Notes: generated from the sequence alone by a model not told the origin. 64,000 bases of DNA from Paenibacillus macquariensis (GCF_900156375.1 NZ_FTNK01000004.1:248001-312000); one strand, 5' to 3'; counted from the stretch's first letter, positions 1 to 9,445 are shown. Numbers and translations: made by a program.

Positions 1-1
1 T

Positions 2-886
2 CCCGTAAACAGCTTGTTGGAAGATGAAGTGAAAAGATTAGTAGAGACTGACGAGATGAACATGCTCCAAAGTGATATGGTCACTTATGCTGTCGCTTTT
101 GGTCAGATAAAAATAACTGGGGTTATTGATCCGGGGCTAAAGCAGAGTGCTATTGATTCCTTGAAAAGAATACAGCAAACGGCAAAAATTTTGAACTGGG
201 GAACGGATTCAGAAATAGGCAATAAAATGATTGAAGATTTAAGTTCATTTGGACAACAATTTTATACTAGAGTTGGAGGTTTTATAATTATGGGAAATAA
301 AAGTGTGTATCATAATATCGTTTCAAACGCTGAACTAATAGGTATTCTTTTACAATACTATGATTTTGAAATTGTTGAAGCTCATTCAAATACAAGTGAT
401 TATTTTTTTGTAGTCGATGACAAAGCAACGATCATAGCACAAAATGCTTCTGGTGGTGTGTTCGCTTTGTGCGGTGATGGTGATGAAGAAGATTTACCAG
501 TTATCTTTATTAGTTCCGAAGGACAGGCAGGGAAAGTTGGGAGAAACATCGAGGAATTTCTTGGTATCATGATTTCTTGTCCTTATTGGGTAGACTTATT
601 GAATTTTTCAGGAAATGGACAATTATCTGAGATGCTAAAAGCTCAACCATTTTTAGAAGATGACATTTTAGAGGATTTCCCTGAAATGGAGTCTGTAAAA
701 AATAAAGTTTTTTCAATGTTATCCATGCTAGGAATTTCAAACCCAGTGGAATCATTATATGAATCAATGAATTCCAAGCCATATGTACATGTTTCGTATC
801 CCGAAGGTGAGAAATTTGATTCATTATTTAATACGTTTGTCGTATCTGATAATCCTTTATGGAAAAACAAAAAACTACATATATAA
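2..886 (+). CDS. Hypothetical protein, 5' end outside the window
   Basis: The reading frame is open from the window edge to 886, and no ribosome site precedes the first in-window TTG (14), so the true start probably lies upstream. About 290 residues are visible. I see no signal peptide or membrane segment. The middle third, with residues like FFVVDDKATIIAQNASGG followed by an acidic GDGDEEDLP stretch, resembles the beta-rich core of immunity proteins of the SUKH type, but the match is too weak to name the family. It is the first of a run of same-strand genes of immunity type; the next gene starts 20 bases after its stop. Function unknown. Confidence 0.7.
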   Translation, partial: PVNSLLEDEVKRLVETDEMNMLQSDMVTYAVAFGQIKITGVIDPGLKQSAIDSLKRIQQTAKILNWGTDSEIGNKMIEDLSSFGQQFYTRVGGFIIMGNKSVYHNIVSNAELIGILLQYYDFEIVEAHSNTSDYFFVVDDKATIIAQNASGGVFALCGDGDEEDLPVIFISSEGQAGKVGRNIEEFLGIMISCPYWVDLLNFSGNGQLSEMLKAQPFLEDDILEDFPEMESVKNKVFSMLSMLGISNPVESLYESMNSKPYVHVSYPEGEKFDSLFNTFVVSDNPLWKNKKLHI

Positions 887-906
887 CATAGGTCGGAGGA
901 TTGAGA

Positions 907-1995
907 ATGGTACATCAATGCCAAGAATGCGGAATATCTATTGGTTTTAATGGAATCTGTTATCGCTGTCGAAATAAGAATCAGCGGGAAGCCTATCAGG
1001 CTATGAATAGTGAAGAAGTAGAGAAAATGGTCGAATCGATCATCTCGAATATTGAAACGACCGGGAGTTGGGATCAAGTTTCTCTAGATTTTAATGGGTT
1101 GCTCGGTTATCACGATATCAACACTGCACGTATTGCACAAGCAGCGTTCGACAAGGGTATCTTCTATCCAGCTGCAATCTATCGAGACGCTTCACCCGAG
1201 GTACGGGATCAGCTGCTCGCGCTTCTTTTGGATCCTGTTTGTGAAGAAGCCAATCATTTGCAGCTCTGCCTTGCATTGCAAGGCGATGGAGTCGTTCTGG
1301 AACAATTTCTGAGGCTGGAGAAAAACCCGTTGCCATGGCGTAGCGAGCTGTATGTGAACCCATCTGTCTATGCTCATCATAGCGGATGGAGTTTCGATGA
1401 TCAGGGGAATCGCAGCTCACTATACTTCGAACAATGCTATACGATGCTACCGGGAGATGGCGTTGATCAGGCAGTAAAGGCTGGTCAATTATTGGAGCAG
1501 CACTGTCCGCATTGCGGTTGCCGGTTGATCGATATCCTGCGTCTCGACGGGCTTGATGAGCGATTTTCTTTTCTGGCAGTCGACGGCGTGCTCGCCATTC
1601 CCATCTGTCCGAATTGCATCACATTCACGGAAGAGACGTTTTTACGCTATGGGGAAGATGGTCGGAGTGAAATCTTGTTAGGTGAGCCACCTTTCGAAAC
1701 GGAAAATTATTGTACGGAGGCGGATCTTCTGGAGATGAGCCAGAATCAGCTCACACTTAGTACCGAGGCTGTACCGAAGTATTACGCTAGCGGTGGTGAT
1801 GAGGTTATCACAATCGGAGGCTGGCCGGATTGGGTGCAGGATGTTCAATTTGGAACATGCCCGGACTGCAGTCAAACCATGAAATTTCTCGCAGCACTTC
1901 CATGGGACGTCTTAATGGATGGCTCTGAAGGTACGTTGTATATCGAGATTTGTACAGATTGTCGGACGCTGTACCTGTTCCATCAACAGACTTAA
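907..1995 (+). CDS. Zinc-ribbon protein with DUF1963-like C-terminal region
   Basis: This 362-residue cytoplasmic protein has paired CxxC motifs at residues 5-8 and 18-21 (CQEC, CYRC), a CPHCGC motif near residue 200, and CPDC and CTDC motifs in the last 45 residues. The segment ITIGGWPDWVQD followed by a CxxC is typical of DUF1963 (YwqG-like) proteins, some of which occur among polymorphic-toxin immunity genes. I chose ATG 907 because GGAGGA ends at 900, leaving a normal spacer; an in-frame TTG at 901 would have none. A diverged, broken copy lies at 6517-7620. A role as an immunity protein is inferred from context only. Confidence 0.75.
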   Translation: MVHQCQECGISIGFNGICYRCRNKNQREAYQAMNSEEVEKMVESIISNIETTGSWDQVSLDFNGLLGYHDINTARIAQAAFDKGIFYPAAIYRDASPEVRDQLLALLLDPVCEEANHLQLCLALQGDGVVLEQFLRLEKNPLPWRSELYVNPSVYAHHSGWSFDDQGNRSSLYFEQCYTMLPGDGVDQAVKAGQLLEQHCPHCGCRLIDILRLDGLDERFSFLAVDGVLAIPICPNCITFTEETFLRYGEDGRSEILLGEPPFETENYCTEADLLEMSQNQLTLSTEAVPKYYASGGDEVITIGGWPDWVQDVQFGTCPDCSQTMKFLAALPWDVLMDGSEGTLYIEICTDCRTLYLFHQQT

Positions 1996-2048
1996 GGAGG
2001 CTTTGGGATGAGTCAGAATCGTATATGTGTGAAATCGGAAGGTGTGAA

Positions 2049-2501
2049 ATGGTGGACAATAAATTACTAGACAATCTGGAGCTGTTGACAGCTGCCTATG
2101 CGCGGACAGACCGAACACCGGAGTCAGAAGAGGACATTCTTGCTTTTGAGGAAAAATACTATTGTCGGCTACCTTCAAGCTATCGTTGGCTCCTCCTCCA
2201 TTTTGGCTCCTGCCATTTTCTCGATCCATGGATCGATTCGATCCGTGAATTGGATTGGTCTTATCCCACTTTTGTGGAAGATTACAAGGAGTATGAGCGA
2301 GAGTATAAACTTGCGCCCCGCAGCCTTTTTCCCATTGGTGGTGTAGGTGACGGCAGTACTGTTGTTGAGGATTTAGAGACAGGTCAAGTGTTTATATTGC
2401 TCCATGACTGTATGGAGGATGATCCTTTTGAGAAAGTGGCAGATCGATTCGACGAGATGATCTTGGAACAAATCCACATCGTGAATACTTTTGATAAGTG
2501 A
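2049..2501 (+). CDS. SMI1/KNR4 (SUKH) family protein
   Basis: The product has about 150 residues. The stretch ESEEDILAFEEKYYCRLPSS followed by YRWLLLHFGS is the classic SUKH opening (an acidic helix, then LP..Y..LL...G). A later GVGDGSTVV segment and a FILLHDC strand fit the rest of the fold. SUKH proteins are known as immunity proteins to diverse contact-dependent and Rhs-type toxins. I place the start at ATG 2049, preceded by GGAAGG; the frame is also open further upstream, overlapping the previous gene, but the better-looking ATG at 2008 after AAGGAGG is out of frame and soon stops. Confidence 0.8.
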   Translation: MVDNKLLDNLELLTAAYARTDRTPESEEDILAFEEKYYCRLPSSYRWLLLHFGSCHFLDPWIDSIRELDWSYPTFVEDYKEYEREYKLAPRSLFPIGGVGDGSTVVEDLETGQVFILLHDCMEDDPFEKVADRFDEMILEQIHIVNTFDK

Positions 2502-2534
2502 AGTTATTTTTTTATATACGAAAAGGAGATAATT

Positions 2535-3401
2535 TTGGGCTACTATATTTTTAGAAATAAAAAAATGCCGTGGGGGGATTATGGCAACACCCTACTTGTC
2601 GGCTACGCGTTCCCTAGTGAAGACAATGCAAACGAAATCCTTATTGAACGAGCAGGACCTTTTGTTCCCCCCGTTTATACGTGGGCTAGTCTATTATTGG
2701 TTTCTGATTCTTTTAAGAAAAAGCTTGAAAAATCCGACTTAAGTGGCTTTCGCTTTCAAGAGACGATTTTCAAGAAAATTGTCCATATCGATTGGATGAA
2801 GTGGGATCAGGAAGCCGCAGAACCAAAGATTTATCCGAGCGGTGGAGAACCTGAAAATTATATAGCAAAAAGAAAGCACAATACAGAAGTTGCGGAGAAA
2901 ATGGAAGCTATTTGGTGTCTGCAACTCGATAATGAAACCTTAATTGGCAGAAAACAACGAAACGTTTCAAGTCGAGATGAGCTGTTTATTATCGAAAACA
3001 CTTGGACAGGCAGTGATATTTTTACGAGCAGAGGAAAAGGTCACATTTATTTTACTGAAAAAGCGAAACAATGGTTTAATGAACAGGCAGATGGGTTTGT
3101 CAATTTTGAATCCTTTAACTCAAAAATAGCGACACAAGCAGAAATAGATGCGGCGAACGATTATCTGAAACCTGTACAAACAAAGATCGATCCTTATGCA
3201 CACTTTACTGAGAAGGATTGGAAGGTATATCAGAAGTACATTGAGCACGCAAAAAAATGGATGGCCAAATCCAAGACGGACAAGACAGAGAAATCGATCA
3301 AAACCAGTCTAACAAAGGCTATCGAAAATTTTAAAAATGCCGAAAAAATTAGACCTCTTGGTAAAAAGGAACAGCAGTTATTTAACCAAATAACTAAGTG
3401 A
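2535..3401 (+). CDS. Hypothetical protein, possible immunity protein
   Basis: The product has 288 residues and starts with TTG at 2535 behind AAGGAG (2522-2527). I see no signal peptide or membrane segment. The N-terminal half contains a SDSFKKKLEKSDLSGFRF segment, and a later IYFTEKAKQWF element follows a short strand; both recall Imm11/Imm43-type immunity proteins, where a residue-rich 'SxxFxxxL' helix is common. That assignment is tentative. The C-terminal 70 residues are lysine-rich and predicted helical (KKWMAKSKTDKTEKS). It sits in the immunity-type array, 33 bases after the SUKH gene. Confidence 0.65.
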   Translation: MGYYIFRNKKMPWGDYGNTLLVGYAFPSEDNANEILIERAGPFVPPVYTWASLLLVSDSFKKKLEKSDLSGFRFQETIFKKIVHIDWMKWDQEAAEPKIYPSGGEPENYIAKRKHNTEVAEKMEAIWCLQLDNETLIGRKQRNVSSRDELFIIENTWTGSDIFTSRGKGHIYFTEKAKQWFNEQADGFVNFESFNSKIATQAEIDAANDYLKPVQTKIDPYAHFTEKDWKVYQKYIEHAKKWMAKSKTDKTEKSIKTSLTKAIENFKNAEKIRPLGKKEQQLFNQITK

Positions 3402-3429
3402 CAATGCATAAAAGAAAGGGGAGAAGAAC

Positions 3430-3924
3430 ATGTACATAAGCAAATGGTGGGGAGATTTAATTGGCGGTTCCGATGATTCGCTGGCATTAATAGACTATTT
3501 GGAACAATTGGATTTAACGAATGTGACGCTCGATCAGATATTAAAAGATTTGGGTTTCGATGCCCTGCTTTCCGAGGGAGACTTGAAAAACGGTGGAAAT
3601 TTAGGATTTGATAGGAGAAGTTCTAACGGCATGTTTCGGGTAGAAATTGATATGGCCTGCAGTGCCCTAATCGATCTTTCAGCCATTGTGTTGGAGTGTC
3701 TTAAATCAGGCTATGTCGATTTGCATGATTTGGATGCGAATAGGCAGCCATGCAAACTTTATATGGATGCCTCTGAAGAAAAAAGAAACCTACTTCGGGA
3801 TGAATTGAACAAGTTTTCCCTAAATCCGCTATCCTACGATTTAGCTAAGTTCGTTCCGACAGATGATATGATGGAGCTTGCGGAAAAGGCAAAAATGATT
3901 GCAGAGGAGCTCTTAGTTGTATGA
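3430..3924 (+). CDS. Hypothetical protein in immunity array
   Basis: The 164-residue product starts at ATG 3430 after AAAGAAAGGGGAGAAG. It opens with MYISKWWGDLIGGSDDSL, an unusual aromatic N-terminus, and continues as a mixed alpha/beta acidic protein without membrane segments. I do not recognise the family. Its size, solubility and position, 28 bases after the previous gene, make it a plausible immunity protein, but no motif proves this. Confidence 0.65.
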   Translation: MYISKWWGDLIGGSDDSLALIDYLEQLDLTNVTLDQILKDLGFDALLSEGDLKNGGNLGFDRRSSNGMFRVEIDMACSALIDLSAIVLECLKSGYVDLHDLDANRQPCKLYMDASEEKRNLLRDELNKFSLNPLSYDLAKFVPTDDMMELAEKAKMIAEELLVV

Positions 3925-3967
3925 AGTAGGTTTCAGTATACAGTCTACCAATAAGTGAGGGGTTAAA

Positions 3968-4399
3968 ATGACTCTAGAAAAAAGAATAACCGGAATGTGG
4001 TCAGTTGATGATTTATATGCGCCAGGTGCCATGGAAGACATGTTAGTTGTTTTCCTGCCAAGTGGAGAGGGCTGGTTATACTTTGCCCACCCATGTGAAA
4101 ATATTGTTGAAAAATTTATTTGGAATATTGATCCATTTGATTTGCTGCATATCAGAGGAACTACTTCAACCCTTTATTATGATGTAGATGAGGATCACGA
4201 GTTAGCAAAAGATAGTTATTTCGACAAAAATTCTGATTTGATAATTCTTGATGTTAAAGTGGAAGTTTCCGTTGAGTTTACCCCTCGAGGCGAGAATGAG
4301 GTTATTTCATTTTCTAAACCGTTGTGGGATTCAGACGATAAATTTGCACTAGTACATAGAGACTTTGATCGAATTATTCCGCCTATATTTGACCGGTAA
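3968..4399 (+). CDS. Hypothetical beta-rich protein in immunity array
   Basis: The 143-residue product starts at ATG 3968 behind GTGAGGGG. It alternates short hydrophobic strands (GMWSVDDL, DMLVVFLPSGEGWLYF, KFIWNIDP) and ends in IIPPIFDR. The pattern 'GxWxV...GxGxxxF...W' recalls small lipocalin-like cytoplasmic domains, which is only a fold guess. There is no signal peptide. It is the last gene before a 135-base gap with a hairpin, so it may end the first transcription unit of the array. Confidence 0.6.
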   Translation: MTLEKRITGMWSVDDLYAPGAMEDMLVVFLPSGEGWLYFAHPCENIVEKFIWNIDPFDLLHIRGTTSTLYYDVDEDHELAKDSYFDKNSDLIILDVKVEVSVEFTPRGENEVISFSKPLWDSDDKFALVHRDFDRIIPPIFDR

Positions 4400-4451
4400 G
4401 TATATATTTAAAATGATCATTGAACGAACAGAGAACTATAGTTCAATAAAA

Positions 4452-4496
4452 CAGCGATAGTCTGAGATTTTATTTTCTCGAACATGACTGTCGCTG
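4452..4496. terminator. Hairpin after first immunity cluster
   Basis: Arms CAGCGATAGTC (4452-4462) and GACTGTCGCTG (4486-4496) pair over 11 positions with one G-T wobble, and a short inner GAG/CTC stem adds to it. No T-run follows, so this is a weak terminator candidate or another RNA structure. Confidence 0.4.
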
Positions 4497-4533
4497 GTTC
4501 TCATTATAGACGCAGTCTGCATGGTATGGACCT

Positions 4534-5814
4534 ATGTCTGTACTTGTCGTAATGACTAGATATGGTTTAGAAGAAAGGATGATAGAAATGCCAGATGATA
4601 ATCAAGCTCGTCCTCTTACTGGTTCTCTCAGAGAAGCTGGTCGATATCACATCGACATGACAGGTCCACGCAGTCACACTCTTGTCATAGAGCCCGGTGT
4701 GGGCAGTCTCACCATTGGACCACCGCAATTGGGGAAGAAGGCAGACCTTCACGTTGCGTCTGATGCGATCATAGATTGGACCGTATTCGATGCCTTTGCC
4801 ACTCCAGCGGGCTCGCCCTGGCCGCGAAATTTGCGCTATACAGGCAGTGATGCAGGCTTTTTTGACTGGGCGCAGGAACGTCCCATTGAAGAGATGACAT
4901 GGACTCCGATCTTGTTTGCGGACACGGTGGCAGACGCTAGACAGTCCAATTTACAAGTCTTGCATATCAAGTTGGACCAGTCAGGGGGGCATTTGAGCCT
5001 GAAGCTTCCTAAGCCGCAATTTCACTTGAGCGTGTCCGGCGATCTATCACGCTTCTCGGCCACTGGTGATATACCATCTTCTCTGACACTAGCGCCGCGG
5101 ACTAGCCAACGCAAGAATAATCCTTCTTTCTTGCTGCCCGAACTAGGTGAATTGCAACAAGTGACGAGCCTGACACTACGGAACGCACCGCTAGGACAGC
5201 CCATCTCGATTGAGTGTCTGAATCGGTATCCAAACCTTAACTCACTGAGTCTGTGGGGGAACTTCTGCGACTTGGACTTGCTGGCAAGTCAAGCCCGGTT
5301 AACGAATCTGGAGCTGCGCTTCATGCCTGATCTGGGGGATTTGCCGAACTTGAACGCATGGCCGTTGCTTGACAGATTTATCGCCTACAATGTGGAAGAG
5401 ATCGTGGGCAAGCGCCTAAAGCAGCAAATAAAAACACTTGCTAAAACACGCACGTTGACCGGAAACGTATGGGAAATGAACCATGCTTCAGTGAGCCAAT
5501 TACGAAAGCCTGAATGGTGGGTGACCGAATTTGGCCGACCGTTCTCGTCCTGGCCTAAACGTCTGGCCAAGCTGGCTAACGAAGCTTACAATATTGCACA
5601 GGCAACCTTGGCCCAGGCCCGTAGCTTTGCCGATGCTGAAGCAGCCATAACTGCTTTCACCGTGCGCTTCAATACCCTCAAAGGTATCGAAACCACCGAA
5701 CGAGAAGACCTTGGTGAAGCGGTATGGCAACTCAGCCAGTCTGATCACCTGATTGGGCAGCCTATAACAGAGGAGATGGCTTTAAACTGGTTCGATGCAG
5801 TTCGCGATTACTGA
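4534..5814 (+). CDS. Leucine-rich-repeat-like protein
   Basis: The product has up to 426 residues. The central part has irregular leucine-rich-repeat spacing (LGELQQVTSLTLRNAPLGQP, YPNLNSLSLWGN, ARLTNLELRFMPDLGDLPNL). It is followed by a helical C-terminus with a WPKRLAKLANEAYN segment. ATG 4534 and ATG 4552 lack good ribosome sites, whereas ATG 4588 follows AAGAAAGGA; I keep the longer form because RYGLEERMIEMP reads like conserved protein. Base composition is richer in GC than the neighbouring immunity genes, which suggests separate acquisition. Similar proteins are, to my recollection, unnamed cytoplasmic proteins in several Gram-positive genera; function unknown. Confidence 0.65.
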   Translation: MSVLVVMTRYGLEERMIEMPDDNQARPLTGSLREAGRYHIDMTGPRSHTLVIEPGVGSLTIGPPQLGKKADLHVASDAIIDWTVFDAFATPAGSPWPRNLRYTGSDAGFFDWAQERPIEEMTWTPILFADTVADARQSNLQVLHIKLDQSGGHLSLKLPKPQFHLSVSGDLSRFSATGDIPSSLTLAPRTSQRKNNPSFLLPELGELQQVTSLTLRNAPLGQPISIECLNRYPNLNSLSLWGNFCDLDLLASQARLTNLELRFMPDLGDLPNLNAWPLLDRFIAYNVEEIVGKRLKQQIKTLAKTRTLTGNVWEMNHASVSQLRKPEWWVTEFGRPFSSWPKRLAKLANEAYNIAQATLAQARSFADAEAAITAFTVRFNTLKGIETTEREDLGEAVWQLSQSDHLIGQPITEEMALNWFDAVRDY

Positions 5815-5943
5815 ATGGAATGAAGAAATGAGCGAGCACTAGGAAATCGGCAAATTCTGAGTAATTTCCGAGCAATTTTACGAGAACATTTGGATAATGG
5901 GTTTATTTTTCAGCACAAAGGTGTCCAACCAGTAGGAGGAAGT

Positions 5944-6441
5944 ATGAATAATAAATGTAGTGAATTCATTAGTTGGACTAAAGAACATGGATGGGAACTA
6001 ACAGATAAATCTCAATATGAATTAAATTTAAATGAACGTATAGCAGCAAGGTATAAAGAAATTCCCGAGGGTTATCTAGAATTTTTAAAAAGGGTTAAAA
6101 CATGCGTAACGCCTAGTGAGAAAACATGGTTTGTATGTGAGGATGAGTATAATGATAACTCGGATACTGCATTCAAATGGAATGAATTTGAATTGTTAAG
6201 CTTAGAAGCAGCAGAGAGCGATGAGAAATGGAAATCAGAAATCACTTCATGGTGGGATAACTATCTACCCATAGTGATGTCAGTTGATGATGGATATTCT
6301 TTCTATGCCATTGATTTAACGAATGATAGAGGTGCTATTGTACAAGGATATGAACCTGAATTCGAAGAGGTAGAAAAAATAGCAAATAGTCTTGAAGATT
6401 TTTTTCAATTAATCATGTCTAACACAATAGAGATGCCTTGA
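5944..6441 (+). CDS. SMI1/KNR4 (SUKH) family protein
   Basis: The product has 165 residues. The start is ATG 5944, five bases after a perfect AGGAGGA (5934-5940); the 18 in-frame codons upstream are probably untranslated. The motif IPEGYLEFLKRV matches the SUKH 'LP..Y..fL' helix. The segments WWDNYLPIVMSVDDGYSFYAI and GAIVQGYEPE are typical of the later strands, where a short aspartate-containing turn precedes the hydrophobic strand. EKIANSLEDFFQLI is the usual C-terminal helix. It is probably an immunity protein against a polymorphic toxin. Confidence 0.8.
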   Translation: MNNKCSEFISWTKEHGWELTDKSQYELNLNERIAARYKEIPEGYLEFLKRVKTCVTPSEKTWFVCEDEYNDNSDTAFKWNEFELLSLEAAESDEKWKSEITSWWDNYLPIVMSVDDGYSFYAIDLTNDRGAIVQGYEPEFEEVEKIANSLEDFFQLIMSNTIEMP

Positions 6442-6516
6442 TACGTAAGGGTTTATCTAAAAAGATGGCATATCCATATTTCAAATATTTTGTTTATTAA
6501 GAATAGGGGGGGAAGT

Positions 6517-7620
6517 ATGTTGACAATAAAGATGTTGAATCATTGCCAAGAATGAGGAAAATCTATTGGTTTTAAAGGAATCTGTTATCGTTGTCGAATC
6601 AATTACCTGCGAGAAGCCTACCAAGCTATGAGTAGTGAAGAAGTGGAGGATATGGTCGAATCGATCATATCGAATATTGAAACGATCGGAGAGTGGGATC
6701 AAGTCTATCAAGACTTCAATGGGTTGCTCGGCTATCACGATATCAACACTGCTCGAATCGCACAAGCGGCGTTCGACAAGGGTATCTTCTATCCAGCCAC
6801 ACTCTATCGAGATGCTTCACCCGAGGTGAGGGATCAGCTGCTCGCTCGTCTTTTTGACCCTGCTTGTGAAGAAGCAGGTCATTTGTTGCTCTGCCTCGCC
6901 CAGCAAGGCGATGAAGTTATTCAAGAGGCATTCCTGAGGCTGGAGAGAAACCCACTGTCTTGGCGAAGCAAGCTGTATGTGAACCCGTCCGTATATGCCC
7001 ATCATGGCGGTGGGCATTTCGACGAGCAGGGGAATTGTAGCTCATTGTACTTCAAGCGATGCTTCACGATGCTTCCGGGAGTTGGCGTCGATCAGGCTGC
7101 GAAGGCTGGTCAATTATTGGAGCAGCACTGTCCGCATTGCGGTTGCCAGTTGATTGATGTTCTGCGTCTGGACGGGCTTGATGATCGATTTTCTTTTCTG
7201 GCTGTCGAAGGCGTGCTCGCCATTCCCATCTGTCCGAATTGCATCACATTCACTGAAGAGACTTTTATACGCTATGGGGTAGATGGTCGGAGTGAAATCG
7301 TGTTTGGTGAGCCGCCTTTCGATACGGAAAACTATTGTACTGAGACTGATCTTCTGGAGATGAGCCAGAATCAGCTCACACTTAGTACCGAGGCTGTACC
7401 GAAGTATTACGCTAGCGGTGGTGATGAGGTCATCACGATCGGTGGCTGGCCAGAATGGGTGCAGGACGCGCATTTCGCGACATGCCCGGACTGCAGTCAA
7501 ACCATGAAATTTCTCGCAGCGATTCCATGGAACGTATTGATGGATGGCTCTGAAGGTACGTTGTACATCGAGATTTGTACGGATTGCCGCACGCTATGCC
7601 TGTTCCATCAACAGACATAA
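6517..7620 (+). pseudogene. Broken second copy of the zinc-ribbon DUF1963-like gene
   Basis: This is a close paralogue of the gene at 907-1995, nearly collinear over its whole length. The natural start is ATG 6517 behind a G-rich site (GGGGGGGAAG). At codon 13 the cysteine TGC of the first CxxC motif is replaced by TGA (6553-6555), so the frame stops. Beyond it the frame is open to 7620 and retains the remaining CxxC pairs and the DUF1963-like end. Translation could restart at ATG 6628, but no ribosome site is seen there and the N-terminal ribbon would be lost. It is most simply a recent nonsense pseudogene; a sequencing error is possible. Confidence 0.8.
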
Positions 7621-7695
7621 GAAGACTTCGGGATGAACCTTTTGAGGATTTGATAGGGCAAAATGCTAGACGAGAAAATCGACGAGGTGAGTGTA

Positions 7696-8232
7696 ATGAA
7701 ACAAGCTGAACAGCAAGATTGGGAATTTCTATTGCACGGAAGTGTTGAGGATGTTGACGCATTTTTGCAAAGGCATCCGGGTGTGTTCAGTGGCAATGAC
7801 CGGATGGACTTCTTGCAGGCAGCAAGGGAAGAGGGAGTGTCGTCTGTACGTGCTAATCTATTTTCCTGGGTGTACGGGGTGACTGTGGATTGGCGAGAAG
7901 AAGATAGTGAAATCGTCCGATTATTTGGTGAATTTTTACCTGGAGAAGTGATCGTGGAAGAAGTAGATGAAGGACTGACCCTGTCATATGCAGGTGAGAA
8001 ATATTCGATTCCACTGACGTTTTCACCTAACGATCGTTACATTACGATTCGAGGTATTGCGGATATCATTCAAAAGAAGTTTGAGATTCGGTTGTTTCGA
8101 GAATCCTATTGGTCGGATACCCACGTGTTTGTGCTGTTGTCGTGTGTTCAATGGCAGGAACTTGAGAGCAGCCATACTGTCGAGGTAGAGAAGATTTTTC
8201 AAAAGATTACACCGGAACTCGATTTCCCTTGA
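7696..8232 (+). CDS. Hypothetical protein in immunity array
   Basis: The 178-residue product starts at ATG 7696 behind GAGGTGA (7684-7690); an earlier in-frame ATG at 7663 lacks a site. It opens with a helical region containing DVDAFLQRHPGVF. A strand-rich half follows (LTLSYAGEKYSIPLTFSPND, VFVLLSCVQWQELE). No signal peptide or catalytic motif is visible and I do not recognise the family. It follows the broken zinc-ribbon gene by 75 bases, so its partner in this position may have changed by cassette exchange. Confidence 0.65.
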   Translation: MKQAEQQDWEFLLHGSVEDVDAFLQRHPGVFSGNDRMDFLQAAREEGVSSVRANLFSWVYGVTVDWREEDSEIVRLFGEFLPGEVIVEEVDEGLTLSYAGEKYSIPLTFSPNDRYITIRGIADIIQKKFEIRLFRESYWSDTHVFVLLSCVQWQELESSHTVEVEKIFQKITPELDFP

Positions 8233-8281
8233 GTGGGAGATTCAACAAATTTGCCAATCTAGCTTGAATGGAGGTGTAGGA

Positions 8282-9277
8282 GTGAAAGATATAGACCTTG
8301 ATTTTAAGAGATTATGGAATGAAAGGAAAGAAGATTTTAGAAGTCCGATTTTTACGGAAGAAGAAAAGTTGCAATATGAGAAGAAACTTCAGTATAAACT
8401 ACCACAATCCTATATATCGCTGTTACAGAATACACAAAATGGAGGTCTCTTGAAAAGGAACTGTTTTCCTATTTATGATGAGAATCAAAATGTTAAACAT
8501 CTTTTCATTTGCTCCTATATCAGTTCCATTTGTGAATTGGAGAGTGAAAAAGAACGAAAAGAGTATCCTGGACTTGTCAATTTGCCGGATATCGGAATCT
8601 ATTTTGGTGAAAATCTAGATGCAGTACGTTCAGAACGTTTTGTATTTGATTACTCACAATGTACTGCAAAAGATGAGCCACGGGTCACTTTTGTAAAACA
8701 CATATATCAAGTCGGGTATGAAAAAACAGTGTTAGCTAATAGTTTTAAGGAATTCTTGGATAAGTTAATCCGAACACCAACATCTAAGCCTTTTGATTAT
8801 GATGAAATAAAAAAACAAATAAAATCCGCTACTCGAACAACTTTTTCTAGTATGGTTAATCTTTATAAACAAGAAGAAATTATTGCTTTTGGGCTGTATT
8901 TGGATTCTAACGCAACTTTGGTATGTCCTGCAATGAACACAAAAGATTTTTTGAAACAGGCTGTTGAGAAAGATCCCAAGGAACAGGAATTTTACAAGTA
9001 TGAAACAACAGAATGGAAATTTGAAGGTGCACATTCAGAGCATTTTAATGTTGTGTGCGAGACGATGTCGAAGCATGTAACCCTTCTAAGCAGCAACAGT
9101 AAAGTTAGTCAGTTTAGAAACAAGATGGTTGAGATTTGCATTCAAGTGTTGGAAGAGCTAAAATCTGATCTTTTCTTTACACGAATTTGCGAGCGAGATA
9201 TTCTCCTAATGATAAATATATCAAATGGAGAGCTGTCCGAACAAAAAAAGAAACAGATTATTAAACGACTACGATGA
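8282..9277 (+). CDS. SUKH domain fused to DUF4303-like domain
   Basis: The 331-residue product starts with GTG at 8282, seven bases after GGAGG. The first 160 residues form a SMI1/KNR4 domain: YEKKLQYKLPQSYISLLQ is followed by GGLLKRN, and GIYFGENLDA marks the later strands. The rest fits DUF4303, with a helix (YDEIKKQIKSATRT), the strand FGLYLDSNATLVCPAMNT and a W.FEG segment. This two-domain arrangement is common in immunity loci of Bacillota. It ends just before the remnant at 9282. Confidence 0.8.
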   Translation: MKDIDLDFKRLWNERKEDFRSPIFTEEEKLQYEKKLQYKLPQSYISLLQNTQNGGLLKRNCFPIYDENQNVKHLFICSYISSICELESEKERKEYPGLVNLPDIGIYFGENLDAVRSERFVFDYSQCTAKDEPRVTFVKHIYQVGYEKTVLANSFKEFLDKLIRTPTSKPFDYDEIKKQIKSATRTTFSSMVNLYKQEEIIAFGLYLDSNATLVCPAMNTKDFLKQAVEKDPKEQEFYKYETTEWKFEGAHSEHFNVVCETMSKHVTLLSSNSKVSQFRNKMVEICIQVLEELKSDLFFTRICERDILLMINISNGELSEQKKKQIIKRLR

Positions 9278-9281
9278 GGCT

Positions 9282-9445
9282 ACCGGCCAAGTTGATGCGT
9301 GACTGATGAAAAGAATGGATGGGAACCTTTATTTTTTTGACTATAACCTGACTCAGCCGAAAGTGACTTGCCCGGACAGTTGAAATCATGTCTCAGGATG
9401 TTGCATCCGGATTTGCCTGAGCATTATCCTTTTGCTTTTGTTTGA
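9282..9445 (+). pseudogene. Truncated copy of the 10327-10851 gene
   Basis: This stretch aligns closely with 10586-10851, the 3' half of the downstream gene, including the last codons and stop. It lacks about 100 bases that in the full copy lie between 10671 and 10770, and the 5' half is absent. The deletion joins GAAAGTGA directly to CTTGCCC and disrupts the frame. It is a decayed duplicate left by recombination within the array. Confidence 0.8.

Noticed and set aside
643..1077. A 144-codon minus-strand frame across the first two genes
   Set aside because: It runs antisense to two convincing genes, has no ribosome site, and its composition is that of a shadow frame.
1118..1420. Minus-strand frame inside the zinc-ribbon gene
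   Set aside because: The paralogue at 6517-7620 does not preserve this frame, while the plus-strand protein is conserved.
6553..6555. Selenocysteine insertion at the TGA of the second DUF1963-like gene
   Set aside because: I see no convincing bacterial SECIS hairpin right after the codon; a nonsense mutation is simpler, so the gene is listed as a pseudogene.
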